Counted from the first letter of the stretch, positions 18,560 to 28,409 are shown. The stretch is DNA of 64,000 nt from Rubrivivax sp. (GCA_016790225.1 JAEUOZ010000076.1:1-64000), one strand, 5' to 3'. The notes: generated by a model not told the origin, from the letters alone. Program-made: numbers and translations.

Positions 18560-19125
18560 TCGGACCCTCCTACGATCAAAAATAACTGTTTGTCGGCGAA
18601 GGATACTGCAGAGTTCGCACACTCGATGGGTCTCCCCAAAGTCGTCGCGCTCGGGCGACTACTCGCCGCCGCTAGCAGCCTGTGCCACAGAGCGCCGCAA
18701 GCGCTCCTCCATGGCGTCAGTCAGCTGCTCTCAGTTGAACCTGACCACGAAGTCCGGCTCATCGCCTTCGGTGGAGGATAGGGCGTGACGTCCGGCGGCC
18801 CGCCGGAGGGAGAAGAACGCCGAGGCCACCGGCATGAACCTGCATGGAAGACGACACGCAGGCACCTGCTAGCCAGTTCATGCCCCCCTGCGCACGCCCC
18901 CGCTCGTTCTCTTCACGCCGAGAGCACGCGTGTGGTTCTGGACGCACTTGACAGCGGGAATGCCATACGAGCAGTCCTAGAGGAAAGGCCTTGACCCCGA
19001 CACCGCGGCACTGAGGTCAAGGCCGACCTCACCCAAAAAATTCCTGACGGAAAAGACGCTCGCCGACAGCCAGGTCAACGCACGGAAACCCGTTCGAAGG
19101 GCTTGGAACCCGTTCGAAACCATCT

Positions 19126-19150
19126 TGGCGGAGTCGGAGCGATTCGGCCC
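19126..19150 (-). repeat. Decayed copy of the tRNA-Ser 3' end
   Basis: Twenty-five nt on the plus strand (TGGCGGAGTCGGAG, one changed base, then GATTCG) match the CCA end, acceptor strand and T-arm of the tRNA-Ser gene at 19286-19310, with three mismatches, in the same orientation and 160 bp downstream of the tRNA 3' end. Partial tRNA 3' copies typically mark old integration sites of genomic islands, which would fit the foreign-looking ATPase gene nearby. The rest of a tRNA is absent. Confidence 0.6.
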
Positions 19151-19246
19151 CAGCGGCGCTGGCGGCGGCGCGGCAAGCCTGCCGCGCCCTGCGAATCCCG
19201 CAAGCGATGCCCTCAAGGGACGACGCTGATTGCCGCACAGACAACA

Positions 19247-19266
19247 ACGCCCGCGGGAGCGGGCGT
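19247..19266 (-). terminator. Rho-independent terminator of tRNA-Ser
   Basis: On the minus strand, 8-bp stem ACGCCCGC / GCGGGCGT with a 4-nt loop, followed by TGTTGTCTGT. It lies 20 nt beyond the tRNA 3' end, the expected place for tRNA transcript termination. Confidence 0.65.
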
Positions 19267-19285
19267 GGGTGCGGGCGCAGGTGTG

Positions 19286-19376
19286 TGGCGGAGTCGGAGG
19301 GATTCGAACCCTCGATGCGCTTTTGGCACATACTCCCTTAGCAGGGGAGCACCTTCGGCCACTCGGTCACGACTCC
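19286..19376 (-). tRNA. tRNA-Ser (anticodon GCU)
   Basis: Reads GGAGTCG at the 5' acceptor strand and CGACTCC at the 3' side, followed by discriminator G and an encoded CCA. The D-arm contains GTGACCGAGTGGCC; the anticodon stem CTCCC closes loop CTGCTAA with anticodon GCT; a long variable arm (type II, typical of serine) precedes the T-arm with GGTTCGAATCC. Length 91 nt with CCA. It decodes AGC/AGU codons. A -10-like TACAAT lies 15 bp upstream and a terminator downstream, so it is probably its own transcription unit. Confidence 0.96.
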
Positions 19377-19391
19377 AGCACGAAGCACGGC

Positions 19392-19397
19392 ATTGTA
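19392..19397 (-). promoter_or_regulatory. -10 element of the tRNA-Ser promoter
   Basis: TACAAT on the minus strand ends 15 nt before the mature 5' end of the tRNA. Transcription would begin about 8-9 nt upstream of the tRNA, the normal short leader. The -35 region overlaps the GC hairpin behind lysC and is not well conserved. Confidence 0.55.
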
Positions 19398-19415
19398 GCC
19401 CGGCCGGCGCCGGGC
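19398..19415 (-). terminator. GC hairpin after lysC
   Basis: GCCCGGC-CGGC-GCCGGGC, a perfect 7-bp stem with 4-nt loop located 9 nt after the lysC stop. No U-tract follows, so it may be an imperfect terminator or a pause hairpin separating lysC from the tRNA unit. Confidence 0.45.
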
Positions 19416-19424
19416 CTGGGCGGA

Positions 19425-20693
19425 TCAGGCGGCTTCGGCGTCCAGTTCGAAGGCGCGGTGCAGGGCGCGCACGGCCAGCTCCATGTACTTCTCGTCCAGC
19501 ACCACGCTGGTCTTGATCTCGCTGGTGGAAATCATCTGGATGTTGATGCCTTCCTCGCTGAGCGCGCGGAACATCTTGGCCGCCACGCCCACGTGGCTCT
19601 TCATGCCGATGCCGACGATGGAGACCTTGCAGATCCGCGGGTCGCCCAGCACCTTGTTGGCGCCCAGGCGCGGCACGACCTGCGTTTCCAGCAGTTCCAT
19701 CACGCGCTTGAAATCGTTGCGGTGCACCGTGAAGCTGAAGTCCGTCCGTCCATCATGTGAAACGTTCTGGATGATGACGTCCACGTCGATGTTGGCCTCG
19801 GCCACGGCGCCCAGGATCTGGTAGGCGATGCCGGGCTTGTCGGGCACGCCCAGCACGGTCAGCTTGGCTTCGTCGCGGTTGAACGCAATGCCGGATACGA
19901 CGGCCTTTTCCATCTTCTCGTCCTCTTCAAAGGTGATCAGCGTGCCCGATGTCGCCTCTTCGGCGGTGTCGATGTCCCAGGGGGTGAAGCTGGAGAGCAC
20001 GCGCAGCGGCACGCGGTACTTGCCGGCAAACTCCACCGAGCGGATCTGCAGCACCTTGGAGCCGAGGCTGGCCATTTCCAGCATCTCCTCGAAGCTGATC
20101 GTGTGCAGGCGGCGGGCTTCGGGCACCACGCGCGGATCGGTCGTGTAGACGCCGTCCACGTCGGTATAGATCAGGCACTCGTCGGCCTTGATGGCCGCGG
20201 CCACGGCCACGGCCGAGGTGTCGCTGCCGCCACGGCCCAGCGTGGTGATGTTGCCCTCGTCGTCCATGCCCTGGAAGCCGGTGATGATGACCACGCGGCC
20301 GGCGTCCAGATCGGCCTGGATGCGCGCATCGTCGATCGACTGGATGCGCGCCTTGGTGTAGCTGTCGTCGGTCTTGATGCCCACCTGCCAGCCGGTATAG
20401 CTGACCGCCGGCATGCCTTCGGCCTGCAGCGCCAGCGCCAGCAGGCCCACGGAGACCTGCTCGCCCGTGCTGGCGATCATGTCCAGTTCCCGCTGCGCTT
20501 CTGGCGAATGCGCATCCGGCATCAGTTCCTTGGCCAGGCCCAGCAGGCGGTTGGTCTCGCCGCTCATCGCGGAGGGCACGACGACCATGCGATGGCCGGC
20601 GCGGGCCCACTTGGCAACCCGCTTGGCGACGTTGCGGATGCGCTCGGTGGAGCCCATCGAGGTGCCGCCGTATTTGTGAACGATCAGGGCCAT
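19425..20693 (-). CDS. lysC: Aspartate kinase
   Basis: 422-residue cytoplasmic enzyme phosphorylating aspartate, the first step to lysine, methionine, threonine and diaminopimelate. N-terminal kinase motif VHKYGGTSMGSTERI, further GRGGSDTSAVAVAAA and YTDVDGVYTTDPR; C-terminal tandem ACT regulatory domains from about 265 (KLTVLGVPDKPGIAYQILG, VSIVGIGMKSHVGVAAKMF). Length fits the monofunctional beta-type kinase of betaproteobacteria. The start at 20693 is MALIVHKYGG; ten extra upstream in-frame codons have no family resemblance. A TACAAT -10-like box on the minus strand at 20735-20740 gives a leader of about 35 nt. The ACT domains indicate feedback control by end products. Confidence 0.98.
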   Translation of the reverse strand: MALIVHKYGGTSMGSTERIRNVAKRVAKWARAGHRMVVVPSAMSGETNRLLGLAKELMPDAHSPEAQRELDMIASTGEQVSVGLLALALQAEGMPAVSYTGWQVGIKTDDSYTKARIQSIDDARIQADLDAGRVVIITGFQGMDDEGNITTLGRGGSDTSAVAVAAAIKADECLIYTDVDGVYTTDPRVVPEARRLHTISFEEMLEMASLGSKVLQIRSVEFAGKYRVPLRVLSSFTPWDIDTAEEATSGTLITFEEDEKMEKAVVSGIAFNRDEAKLTVLGVPDKPGIAYQILGAVAEANIDVDVIIQNVSHDGRTDFSFTVHRNDFKRVMELLETQVVPRLGANKVLGDPRICKVSIVGIGMKSHVGVAAKMFRALSEEGINIQMISTSEIKTSVVLDEKYMELAVRALHRAFELDAEAA

Positions 20694-20813
20694 GGCAGTG
20701 CGGGGACGGTCTGTGGACAACACAAAAACGTGGAATTGTATCGAGCGGGCTTCGCCGGGCCTGACGCCCCGGCTGGGCAGAGGGCGCGGCCGGGAGCAGC
20801 CGGCGCGGCCGCT

Positions 20814-21764
20814 TCAGGCCCGCGGCGGCTCGGGCTCAGGCGCGCGCTGCAGGGCGCCCGCGCGGTGCAGCAGTTCGCCCCAGGGCGCCGGCCAGCGCGC
20901 GCCGCCGCGGGCCGCGGGCCACTCGCGCAGCAGGCGCTGCACCAGGGTCTCCGGCAGGCCTTGTTCCGACTGCCCGGCCAGCCAGTGGCGCAGCAGGTTG
21001 GCGCGGCGGGCGGGCGACAAGCGCAGCCAGGGCTCGCGGCGCAGCGCCCCGCCCTGCGCGCAGGCCTGGGTGTCCTGCGCGGCCAACTCCGCCAGGCACT
21101 CGGCGGTCTCCTGCGCGCGGCGCGCAGCCGCCGCCAGGCGCTCGCCCGCCTGGGGAAAGGCCTCGCCGAGCGCCGGCCAGACCTGCGTGCGCAGGCGGCT
21201 GCGGGCGAAGCGCGGATCGGCATTGCTGCCATCCTCCACATGGCCCAGTCGCCAACGTCTGACATAAGCGGCGATGGCCGAGGGCTCGTGGTCGAGCCAG
21301 GGGCGCACCCAGTGCAGGCCCTGGCGCTGCGCCTGCCGCGGCATGGACGCCAGCCCGCGTGCCGAACCGGTGCGCAAGGCCTGCAGCAGGAAGGTCTCGG
21401 CCTGATCCTGCCGGTGATGGGCCAGCAGCACCAGCGGTGCGCCGCCTTCGCGGGCCATCTGCGCCAGCGCGTCATAACGCGCCTGCCGCGCCCAGGCCTC
21501 GACGCTTTGCGCGGCGGCCGGTGCGCCCTTCAGCCGCCGGAACAGCAGGGTCACCGGCAAGCCGCTGCGCGCCCAGCGCCGGCACTGGTCTTGAGCGTGT
21601 TGAAGCCACGCATCGGCCTGCGGCATCAGGCCGTGGTGCACGTGCAGCGCGATCACGCGCAGGCCCAGCTCACGCGCGGCGCGGGCGGTGGCGTGCAGCA
21701 GCGCCGTGGAATCGCGGCCGCCGCTGAAGGCCACCGCCACCACGGCCGCCGCCGGTGCGATCAA
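20814..21764 (-). CDS. tilS: tRNA(Ile)-lysidine synthase
   Basis: 316 residues. The PP-loop [11 protein letters not shown] near residue 14 binds [12 protein letters not shown] and [17 protein letters not shown], and later GLHWVRPW with [15 protein letters not shown], are family landmarks. It modifies C34 of tRNA-Ile(CAU) to lysidine, an essential decoding step. The C-terminal part is short compared with E. coli TilS, as is common in this group. Start is TTG at 21764, overlapping the accA stop as TTGA; AAGGAG lies only 2 nt before it, so initiation may depend on coupling with accA. Confidence 0.93.
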   Translation of the reverse strand: MIAPAAAVVAVAFSGGRDSTALLHATARAARELGLRVIALHVHHGLMPQADAWLQHAQDQCRRWARSGLPVTLLFRRLKGAPAAAQSVEAWARQARYDALAQMAREGGAPLVLLAHHRQDQAETFLLQALRTGSARGLASMPRQAQRQGLHWVRPWLDHEPSAIAAYVRRWRLGHVEDGSNADPRFARSRLRTQVWPALGEAFPQAGERLAAAARRAQETAECLAELAAQDTQACAQGGALRREPWLRLSPARRANLLRHWLAGQSEQGLPETLVQRLLREWPAARGGARWPAPWGELLHRAGALQRAPEPEPPRA

Positions 21765-22732
21765 CGCTCCTTAGTATCCGTGAAGCGGCCGTAGCTCTGC
21801 AGGCGCTCGTATCGGCGCTGCAGCAGTTCCTTGGGCTTCAGATCGGCCACCTGGCGCACCGCGTCGTTCAAGGACCGCTTCAGCGCCGCGCTCATCTGCT
21901 TGAGATCGCGGTGGGCGCCGCCCACGGGCTCGCTGACGATCTTGTCGATCACGCCCAGCGCCTTCAGGCGGTGGGCCGTGATGCCCAGCGCCTCGGCCGC
22001 ATCGGACGCGCGCTCGGAGGTCTTCCACAGGATCGAGGCGCAGCCTTCGGGCGAGATCACGGAGTAGACGGCGAACTGCAGCATCAGCAGCTGATCGGCC
22101 ACACTGATAGCCAACGCGCCACCTGAGCCACCCTCGCCGATGATGGTGGTGACGATGGGCACTTCCAGCTGCGCCATCTCGAAGATGTTGCGGCCGATGG
22201 CCTCGCTCTGGCCACGCTCTTCGGCGCCGATGCCGGGATAGGCGCCCGGCGTATCGACAAAGGTGAACACCGGCAGGCGGAATTTCTCCGCCAGCTTCAT
22301 CAGCCGCAGCGCCTTGCGGTAGCCCTCGGGCCGGGACATGCCGAAGTTGCGTGCCGCGCGCTCCTTGGTGTCGCGCCCCTTCTGGTGCCCCAGCACCATG
22401 CAGGCCTGGCCGTTGAAGCGCGCCAGACCGCCGACGATGCTCAGGTCATCGGCGAAGCTGCGGTCGCCGTGCAGCTCGTGGAAATCGGTGAACAGCTCGT
22501 TGATGTAGTCCAGCGTGTAGGGCCGCTGCGGGTGGCGCGCGATCTGCGTCACCTGCCAGGGCGAGAGGCTGGAGTAGATGTCCTTGGCCAGCTGCAGGCT
22601 CTTCTGGCTCAGGCGGTCGATCTCCTCGGAGATGTCGACGGCGGACTCGTTCTGCACATAGCGCAGTTCATCGATCTTGGCTTCGAGCTCCGCGATGGGC
22701 TGCTCGAACTCCAGGAAGTGACGCTTGCTCAT
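21761..22732 (-). CDS. accA: Acetyl-CoA carboxylase carboxyltransferase subunit alpha
   Basis: 323 residues. Starts [13 protein letters not shown]; characteristic segments are [56 protein letters not shown] and [19 protein letters not shown] followed by [15 protein letters not shown], which form the CoA-carboxylate site. With AccD it makes malonyl-CoA for fatty acid synthesis. An upstream in-frame ATG (22750) would add six residues without family match. Cotranscribed with tilS through a 4-nt overlap and lies 31 nt behind the glycosylase gene. Confidence 0.98.
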   Translation of the reverse strand: MSKRHFLEFEQPIAELEAKIDELRYVQNESAVDISEEIDRLSQKSLQLAKDIYSSLSPWQVTQIARHPQRPYTLDYINELFTDFHELHGDRSFADDLSIVGGLARFNGQACMVLGHQKGRDTKERAARNFGMSRPEGYRKALRLMKLAEKFRLPVFTFVDTPGAYPGIGAEERGQSEAIGRNIFEMAQLEVPIVTTIIGEGGSGGALAISVADQLLMLQFAVYSVISPEGCASILWKTSERASDAAEALGITAHRLKALGVIDKIVSEPVGGAHRDLKQMSAALKRSLNDAVRQVADLKPKELLQRRYERLQSYGRFTDTKER

Positions 22733-22763
22733 CGCAGGGTGACCCCCCAAACGTAACGGAATC

Positions 22764-23471
22764 TCAATAGTCTACCGGCAGAGGGTCCAGGCTCCGCCAC
22801 AGATACCACGTGGCGACGGTACGGTATGGCGCCCAGGCCTCGGCCACTTCACGCGCTTCGGCCCGCGAGACCGGTTCGCCGCTGAAGTAGTTCTGGCTGA
22901 TGCCCTTGATGAGGCCCAGGTCGTCCAGCGGCAGCACGTCCGGGCGCAGCAGGTGGAACATCAGGAACATCTCCGCCGTCCAGCGCCCGATGCCGCGGAT
23001 CGCCACCAGCTCGCTGATGATGGCTTCGTCATCCATCTGCTGCCACTGGCCCACGTGCACCTGTCCGTCTGCAAAGTGCCGCGCCAGATCCTGGATGTAC
23101 TCGCACTTGCGCACCGAAAGCCCCGCGGCGCGCAGATCGGGTACCGCCTGCGCGAGCACGGCAGCGGGATCCAGCGGCGCCCCCGCGGCAGCGCCACCGG
23201 ATACCTGGCGGGCAAAGCGGTCCCAGACCGCCTGCGCGGCCTTGACGGAAATCTGCTGGCCGACCACCGAGCGCGCCAGCGTCGTGAAGGCGTCGCCGCG
23301 GCTGTGAAGCCGCGCCTGGCCGAACTGCGGGATCAGTCGCTTGAGCACCCGATCCCGGCGCTTGAGATGGCGGCAGGCCTCGTCCCAGTAGACCGGCACG
23401 ACCAGCGCCGGTGCGGCCGGATCGTCCGCCCCGACCGGTGCGGCCGCAGCTTGGGCAGGCACCGCGCTCAC
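22764..23471 (-). CDS. DNA-3-methyladenine glycosylase II (AlkA-like, HhH-GPD)
   Basis: 235 residues. The helix-hairpin-helix and GPD region is clear: [19 protein letters not shown], then [35 protein letters not shown] and the catalytic aspartate in [17 protein letters not shown]. It excises alkylated purines in base-excision repair. It lacks the N-terminal AlkA mixed domain, so it corresponds to the short bacterial form. The GTG start overlaps the cysS stop as GTGA, so it follows cysS in one operon. Confidence 0.92.
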   Translation of the reverse strand: MSAVPAQAAAAPVGADDPAAPALVVPVYWDEACRHLKRRDRVLKRLIPQFGQARLHSRGDAFTTLARSVVGQQISVKAAQAVWDRFARQVSGGAAAGAPLDPAAVLAQAVPDLRAAGLSVRKCEYIQDLARHFADGQVHVGQWQQMDDEAIISELVAIRGIGRWTAEMFLMFHLLRPDVLPLDDLGLIKGISQNYFSGEPVSRAEAREVAEAWAPYRTVATWYLWRSLDPLPVDY

Positions 23472-24850
23472 ACGCGCGTCCAGGCCGTGCCCGCCGGGCC
23501 GTCCTTCAGCTGCACGCCCTGTTCCAGCAACTGCTGGCGGATGCGATCCGCAGCGCCGAAGTCACGCGCCTGCTTGGCTGCCGCGCGCTGATCGATCAGC
23601 TGCTGGATGGCCGCCTCGTCCAGACCCTGGCCGGCCTGCAGCCAGCCGCGCGGATCCTGCTGCAGGATGCCCAGCGTGGCCCCCAGGGCCTTGAGCTGCT
23701 GCGCTGCGGCAACCGAGCCGCTGCGGTTGACCTCGCCGGCCAGTTCGAAGAGCACGGCCAGCGCGCCCGGGGAGTTGAAGTCGTCGTCCATCGCCGCGCG
23801 AAAGCGCGCGCAGGGCTCGGCCTGCCAATCGACGCCCGGCAACACGCTGTCTGCCAGCGCCGCCCGCTCCAGCGCCGTGTAGAGCCGCCGCAGCGCGCTG
23901 CGCGCCTCGTCCAGCAGCGTGTCGCTGAAATTGAAGGGGCTGCGGTAATGCGTGCGCAGGAAGAAGAAGCGCAGCGTCTCGCCATCGAACTGCTTCAGCA
24001 CCTCGCGGATGGTGAAGAAGTTGCCCAGCGACTTGGACATCTTCTCGTTGTCGACGTTGAGAAAGCCGTTGTGCAGCCAGTAGTTGACGAAGCGCTGGCC
24101 GCTGGCGCCCTCACTCTGCGCGATCTCGTTCTCGTGGTGCGGGAACTGCAGATCCATCCCGCCGCCGTGGATGTCGAAGCTGGCGCCCAGCAGTGCACCG
24201 CTCATCGCCGAGCATTCGATATGCCAGCCCGGGCGGCCCGGGCCGAAGGGGCCGTCGAAGCGCGCATCGGCCGGCTCTTCGGGCTTGGCCGCCTTCCAGA
24301 GCACGAAGTCCAGCGGATCGTCCTTGCCCTCGTTGAGCGCCACGCGCTCGCCCGCGCGCAGCTCGTCGATCGACTTGCCGGACAGCCGCCCGTAGCCTTC
24401 AAACTTGCGCACCGCGAAGTTCACGTCCCCGCCTTCGGCGCGATAGGCCAGGCCCTTGTCCTCCAGCGTGCCGATCATCGCCAGCATCTGCGGCACATAG
24501 TGCGTGGCGCGTGGCTCGTGCGTGGGCGGCTCGATGCCGAGCGCGCCGATATCGGCATGCATCGCGGCGATCATCTCCTCGGTCAGCTGCGCGATCGGGA
24601 TGCGACGCTCCAGCGCGCGGCGGATGATCTTGTCGTCGATGTCGGTGATGTTGCGCACGTAGGTGACCTGGTAGCCGCTGGCGCGCAGCCAGCGGTAGAC
24701 CACGTCGAAGGCCAGCATCATGCGTGCGTGCCCCATGTGGCACAGGTCATAGATGGTCATGCCGCACACGTACATCCGCACCTGACCGGGCGTCTGGGGA
24801 ACAAAGGCTTCCACGCTGCGCGACAGCGTGTTGTACACGTGCAGGCTCAT
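23468..24850 (-). CDS. cysS: Cysteinyl-tRNA synthetase
   Basis: 460 residues, standard length. Starts [38 protein letters not shown] contains the first zinc cysteine and the HxGH nucleotide motif, [10 protein letters not shown] the second zinc region, and [11 protein letters not shown] the KMSKS loop. It charges tRNA-Cys. The in-frame region upstream to 25276 runs antisense through the TPR gene and has no synthetase resemblance, so the ATG at 24850 is taken. Divergent from the TPR gene across a short promoter region. Confidence 0.98.
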   Translation of the reverse strand: MSLHVYNTLSRSVEAFVPQTPGQVRMYVCGMTIYDLCHMGHARMMLAFDVVYRWLRASGYQVTYVRNITDIDDKIIRRALERRIPIAQLTEEMIAAMHADIGALGIEPPTHEPRATHYVPQMLAMIGTLEDKGLAYRAEGGDVNFAVRKFEGYGRLSGKSIDELRAGERVALNEGKDDPLDFVLWKAAKPEEPADARFDGPFGPGRPGWHIECSAMSGALLGASFDIHGGGMDLQFPHHENEIAQSEGASGQRFVNYWLHNGFLNVDNEKMSKSLGNFFTIREVLKQFDGETLRFFFLRTHYRSPFNFSDTLLDEARSALRRLYTALERAALADSVLPGVDWQAEPCARFRAAMDDDFNSPGALAVLFELAGEVNRSGSVAAAQQLKALGATLGILQQDPRGWLQAGQGLDEAAIQQLIDQRAAAKQARDFGAADRIRQQLLEQGVQLKDGPAGTAWTRV

Positions 24851-24920
24851 GAGATGACGGGGGGAGTGGCCGCGCCGCGTGCCGGCGCCCGTGCCGGGGG
24901 CCGGGGCTTCGGGGCGTCGA

Positions 24921-24941
24921 TAGAATGTGCGATTCAGTATA
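24921..24941. promoter_or_regulatory. Divergent -10 elements for cysS and the TPR gene
   Basis: TAGAAT at 24921-24926 on the plus strand and TATACT at 24941-24936 on the minus strand lie back to back in the 145-bp gap between cysS and the TPR gene. Either could be the -10 box of the gene it faces. Matching -35 boxes are weak. Confidence 0.4.
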
Positions 24942-24995
24942 GCGGCGGCCTCCATCTGCGCCAGCCCATCCGGTGCCCGCGGCGCGCAGCGTCTC

Positions 24996-25511
24996 ATGAA
25001 CCTTCTCCGCTGGTCGATCCTGCTTGCCGCCTTGATGGCTCTGGTGCTGCCTGTGCGCGCCGATCCCCTGGCCGAGCTGCGCCGCCTCACGGCATCGGGC
25101 CAATCGACGCAGGCGCTCGATGTGGCCGACAAGGCCTTGCAGTCGCGCCCCAAGGATCCTGAGCTGCGCTTCCTGCGCGGCGTGGTGCTGACCGATCTGG
25201 GCCGTTCCGCCGAGGCCATGGGCGTCTTCGAGGCGCTGTCGCTGGAGTATCCGGAGCTGCCGGATCCGCTGAACAACCTGGCCGTGCTGCACGCCGCCCG
25301 CGATGAACTGGACCGCGCGCGCCACCTGCTGGAAACCGCGCTGCGCGCCGAGCCACGGCACCGTGCCGCGCGCGAGAACCTGGGCGATGTCTACGTCCGG
25401 CTGGCCATCCGCCAGTGGCAGACACTCGCTGGCGAATCGCCGCTGGAGCCCGCGCTGGCGCGCAAGCTGGCCCTGGCCCGGGATCTCGCGGGCCTGCCGC
25501 GCGCACGCTGA
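24996..25511 (+). CDS. TPR-repeat exported protein (171 aa)
   Basis: Signal-like N-terminus [21 protein letters not shown], then helical TPR-type repeats ([57 protein letters not shown]). Such repeats mediate protein-protein contacts. The ATG at 24996 is chosen because it directly precedes the signal peptide; no strong ribosome-binding site is seen. In many Burkholderiales a TPR protein sits between cysS and the cyclophilin pair, as here, but its partner is unknown. Confidence 0.82.
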   Translation: MNLLRWSILLAALMALVLPVRADPLAELRRLTASGQSTQALDVADKALQSRPKDPELRFLRGVVLTDLGRSAEAMGVFEALSLEYPELPDPLNNLAVLHAARDELDRARHLLETALRAEPRHRAARENLGDVYVRLAIRQWQTLAGESPLEPALARKLALARDLAGLPRAR

Positions 25512-25564
25512 GACAGGCTGCCCCTGCGCCCCCTCACCCACCCCCTGCCCGACCCGAGCACCCG

Positions 25565-26125
25565 ATGAAGACACTCGCCCTCGTCCTGGCCACGACCGCC
25601 GGCCTGCTGCTGACCCCCGCCGCGATGGCGCAGCGCGTGAAGCTCGCCACCAGCGCCGGCGACATCGTCATCGAGCTGGACCGCGACCGCGCGCCGCACA
25701 CGGTGGATAACTTTCTTTCCTATGTGCGATTCCGGCACTACGACGGCACCATCTTCCACCGCGTGATCCCGACCTTCATGATCCAGGGCGGCGGCATGGA
25801 TGCCAAGATGGCCGAGCGCCCGACCAAGGCCGCGATCCCGCTGGAAGCGCGCAATGGCCTGAACAACGTGCGCGGCTCCGTGGCGATGGCACGCCGGGGC
25901 GACCCGAATTCCGCCACCGCCCAGTTCTTCATCAACGTCGTCGACAACCCCTTCCTCGACGCCGCCAACGCACGCGACGGCCACGGCTATGCCGTCTTCG
26001 GCCGCGTCGTCGAGGGCATGGACGTGGTCGACAAGATCCGCGAAGTGCCCACCCGGACCGTGGACGGGCACGCCAATGTGCCCACCATGCCGGTGACCAT
26101 CCTGAAGGCAACCCTGGAGAAGTGA
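25565..26125 (+). CDS. ppiA: Periplasmic peptidyl-prolyl cis-trans isomerase A (cyclophilin)
   Basis: 186 residues. Signal peptide LVLATTAGLLLTPAAMAQ, then the cyclophilin core: [34 protein letters not shown] (catalytic Arg and Gln region), [20 protein letters not shown] and GYAVFGRVVEGMDVV. It accelerates proline isomerisation during folding outside the inner membrane. Immediately followed by the cytoplasmic paralogue. Confidence 0.95.
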   Translation: MKTLALVLATTAGLLLTPAAMAQRVKLATSAGDIVIELDRDRAPHTVDNFLSYVRFRHYDGTIFHRVIPTFMIQGGGMDAKMAERPTKAAIPLEARNGLNNVRGSVAMARRGDPNSATAQFFINVVDNPFLDAANARDGHGYAVFGRVVEGMDVVDKIREVPTRTVDGHANVPTMPVTILKATLEK

Positions 26126-26626
26126 ATGAGCAAGACCGTCGAACTGCACACGAGCGCTGGCCTGATCCGCGTGGAACTGGACGAGGCCAAGGCACCCAAG
26201 AGCACGGATAACTTTCTGGCCTATGTGCGATCGGGCCACTATGACGGCACCATCTTCCACCGTGTCATCCGCGGCTTCATGGTGCAGGGCGGCGGCATGG
26301 ACGGCGACATGAAGCAGAAGTCCACGCTGGCGCCGATCAACAACGAGGCCAACAACGGCCTGAAGAACGACAAGTACACGCTGGCGATGGCGCGCACGAA
26401 CGACCCGCACTCGGCCACCGCGCAGTTCTTCATCAACACCACCGACAACGGCTTCCTCAACCACAAGTCGCCCAGCGCTTCCGGCTGGGGCTACGCGGTC
26501 TTCGGCAAGGTCGTGGCCGGCCACGACATCGTGGACCGCATCGAGGCCGTGGCCACCGGCCGCCGTGGCTTCCATGACGACGTGCCGCTGGAAAACGTCG
26601 TCATCCAGCGCGCCGTCGAAGTCTGA
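26126..26626 (+). CDS. ppiB: Cytoplasmic peptidyl-prolyl cis-trans isomerase B (cyclophilin)
   Basis: 166 residues without a signal peptide. Shares [39 protein letters not shown] and [15 protein letters not shown] with ppiA; the two arose by duplication and are abutting (the ATG directly follows the ppiA stop). Standard length for PpiB. Acts on proline peptide bonds in the cytoplasm. LpxH follows 34 nt downstream. Confidence 0.96.
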   Translation: MSKTVELHTSAGLIRVELDEAKAPKSTDNFLAYVRSGHYDGTIFHRVIRGFMVQGGGMDGDMKQKSTLAPINNEANNGLKNDKYTLAMARTNDPHSATAQFFINTTDNGFLNHKSPSASGWGYAVFGKVVAGHDIVDRIEAVATGRRGFHDDVPLENVVIQRAVEV

Positions 26627-26660
26627 GCGGTCACCGAGGCGGCCGCCGGGGCATGCAGCC

Positions 26661-27452
26661 GTGACGGCCGGGCCGCCCACCGCCGCGCCCTGGCAGGCAC
26701 CCGCAGGCTGGCGCGCGATCGAGTTCATCTCGGACCTGCACCTCTGGGAGCAGGCGCCGCGCACCTTCGAGGCCTGGCAGGCGTGGCTGCTTGCCACGGA
26801 TGCCGATGCGCTGTTCATCCTGGGCGATCTCTTCGAAGTCTGGATCGGCGACGACGCGCGCGCCCTGCCCTTTCCGGCGGCCTGCGTGCAGGCGCTGGCC
26901 GCGTTCGGGCGCCGCAGGCCGCTGTACTTCCTGCCCGGCAACCGCGATTTCCTGATCGGCGCGCAGATGCTGGCGGCCTGCCACATGCAGCCGCTGGCGG
27001 AGCCCACGCGGCTGGATGCCTTCGGCCAGAGCCTGCTGCTCAGCCACGGCGACGCGGCCTGCCTGGAGGACCTGGAATACCAGCAGTTCCGCCGCCAGGT
27101 GCGCAGCGAGGCCTGGCAACAGGCCTTCCTGGCGCGGCCGCTGGAAGAACGCGCCGCCATCGCGCGGCAGATCCGGGGCCAGAGCCAGGAGCGCCAGCGG
27201 CACCAGCCCGATCCCTCGCTGTGGGCCGATCTGGACGCCGATGAGGTCCGCCGTTGGCTGATGGCCAGCGGCGCGAGCACGCTGGTGCATGGCCACACGC
27301 ACCGGCCGGCCGAGCACGCGCTGGGCGATGGCCTTCAGCGCATCGTGCTGAGCGACTGGGATTGCGAAGGCCCGCAGGCGCGCGGCGAGGCCCTGCGCCT
27401 GGACGCCCGCGGCTGGCACCGGCTGCCGATCGGCGGCCCCGCGGGATCATGA
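26661..27452 (+). CDS. lpxH: UDP-2,3-diacylglucosamine diphosphatase
   Basis: 263-residue metallophosphoesterase that makes lipid X in lipid A synthesis, at the cytoplasmic membrane face. Metal motifs: FISDLHLWE, FILGDLFEVWIGDD, FLPGNRDFLIG, LLLSHGDAACLED and VHGHTHRPAEH. GTG at 26661 is taken as start because it precedes the DLH motif by the usual 25 or so residues; no ATG is available nearby. The stop overlaps mtfA by ATGA. Confidence 0.95.
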   Translation: MTAGPPTAAPWQAPAGWRAIEFISDLHLWEQAPRTFEAWQAWLLATDADALFILGDLFEVWIGDDARALPFPAACVQALAAFGRRRPLYFLPGNRDFLIGAQMLAACHMQPLAEPTRLDAFGQSLLLSHGDAACLEDLEYQQFRRQVRSEAWQQAFLARPLEERAAIARQIRGQSQERQRHQPDPSLWADLDADEVRRWLMASGASTLVHGHTHRPAEHALGDGLQRIVLSDWDCEGPQARGEALRLDARGWHRLPIGGPAGS

Positions 27453-28237
27453 CCTTCCTGCCGGCATCCTGGCGGGACGCCTGGCGCGCGCGGCAGGAGC
27501 GCGCGGCGCTGGCCCGTCGCGCGATTCCAGACAAGCTCTGGCGCCGCACCCTCAAGCGATTTGCCTTTCTGCCGCAGGAGGGCCCGCGCGAGCAGCTGCT
27601 GCGCCGGCTGAGCAGCCTCTTTCTGGATCGAAAGGAATTCACCGGCGCCCACGGCCTGCAGATCACCGACGACATGGTGGTGGCCATCGCGGCCCAGGCC
27701 TGCCTGCCGGTGCTGCAACTCGGGCTGCAGGCCTACGATGGCTTCGTGGGCATCGTGGTTCATCCCGGTCAGGCACGCGTGCGACGTGAGCGCATGGATG
27801 AGCACGGCATCGTGCACGAGGACGAAGAGATCCTGGCCGGCGAGGCGGTCGATGGCGGGCCGGTGATGCTGTCCTGGCGTGACGTGCGGGCCTCCGGCGC
27901 CAGCGCAGCCGAGGGCTACAACGTCGTCATCCACGAGTTTGCGCATGTGCTGGACATGACCGACGGCCTGGCCAACGGCCGCCCGCTGCTGCCGGCCGGC
28001 CTCAGCGCACAGGCCTGGGACACACTGATGCTGGCCGAGTACGAGGCCTTCTGCCTGCGCGTCGATGCCGAAGAGGCGACCGGGCTGGATCCCTACGGCG
28101 CGCAGGCCCTGGAGGAATTCTTCGCCGTGGCCAGCGAGGCCTACTTTGTCCAGCCCGAGGTGCTGGCGCAGGAACATCCGCAGCTGCTGGCGCTGCTGGG
28201 CCGCTACTACGAGCCGGCGGGTCAGAACCGGGACTGA
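27449..28237 (+). CDS. mtfA: Zinc-dependent peptidase, MtfA family
   Basis: 262 residues. The metallopeptidase site NVVIHEFAHVLDM and downstream EEFFAVASEAYF (third ligand region) match MtfA. N-terminal KLWRRTLKRFAFL and HGLQITDDMVVAIAAQACLP also fit. In E. coli MtfA binds the Mlc repressor and so influences glucose PTS genes; whether that holds here is unknown. Translationally coupled to lpxH. Converges with clpA across a hairpin. Confidence 0.9.
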   Translation: MTFLPASWRDAWRARQERAALARRAIPDKLWRRTLKRFAFLPQEGPREQLLRRLSSLFLDRKEFTGAHGLQITDDMVVAIAAQACLPVLQLGLQAYDGFVGIVVHPGQARVRRERMDEHGIVHEDEEILAGEAVDGGPVMLSWRDVRASGASAAEGYNVVIHEFAHVLDMTDGLANGRPLLPAGLSAQAWDTLMLAEYEAFCLRVDAEEATGLDPYGAQALEEFFAVASEAYFVQPEVLAQEHPQLLALLGRYYEPAGQNRD

Positions 28238-28293
28238 GCCTGGGCCTGGGCCTGGACCTGAACGCGGGCCAGAGCCGAGGCCGCCACCATGCA

Positions 28294-28318
28294 GACGCCC
28301 GGCGCGAGGCCGGGCGTC
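28294..28318. terminator. Hairpin between convergent mtfA and clpA
   Basis: GACGCCCGGC-GCGAG-GCCGGGCGTC is a perfect 10-bp stem with a 5-nt loop, located between the two convergent stop codons. No U-run is evident on either strand, so it may act as a bidirectional but imperfect terminator. Confidence 0.5.
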
Positions 28319-28346
28319 GAGTCTGAAATACGGTAGCCCCGGCCAG

Positions 28347-28409
28347 AAAGGCCGAAGCGCCTGCGCGGCCGGCTCAGGCCGCAAAGGCCGAAGCGCCTGC
28401 GCGGCCGGC

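Larger units (their letters stand above)
18560..19285. other. 726-bp gene-poor stretch between the ATPase and tRNA-Ser
   Basis: No credible coding region. It contains a 10-bp inverted repeat (GGCCTTGACC at 18987-18996 with GGTCAAGGCC at 19015-19024), a 12-bp direct repeat AACCCGTTCGAA at 19087-19098 and 19107-19118, the decayed tRNA 3' end at 19126-19150 and the tRNA terminator. Composition is mixed, consistent with remnants of a small integrated segment. Confidence 0.6.
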
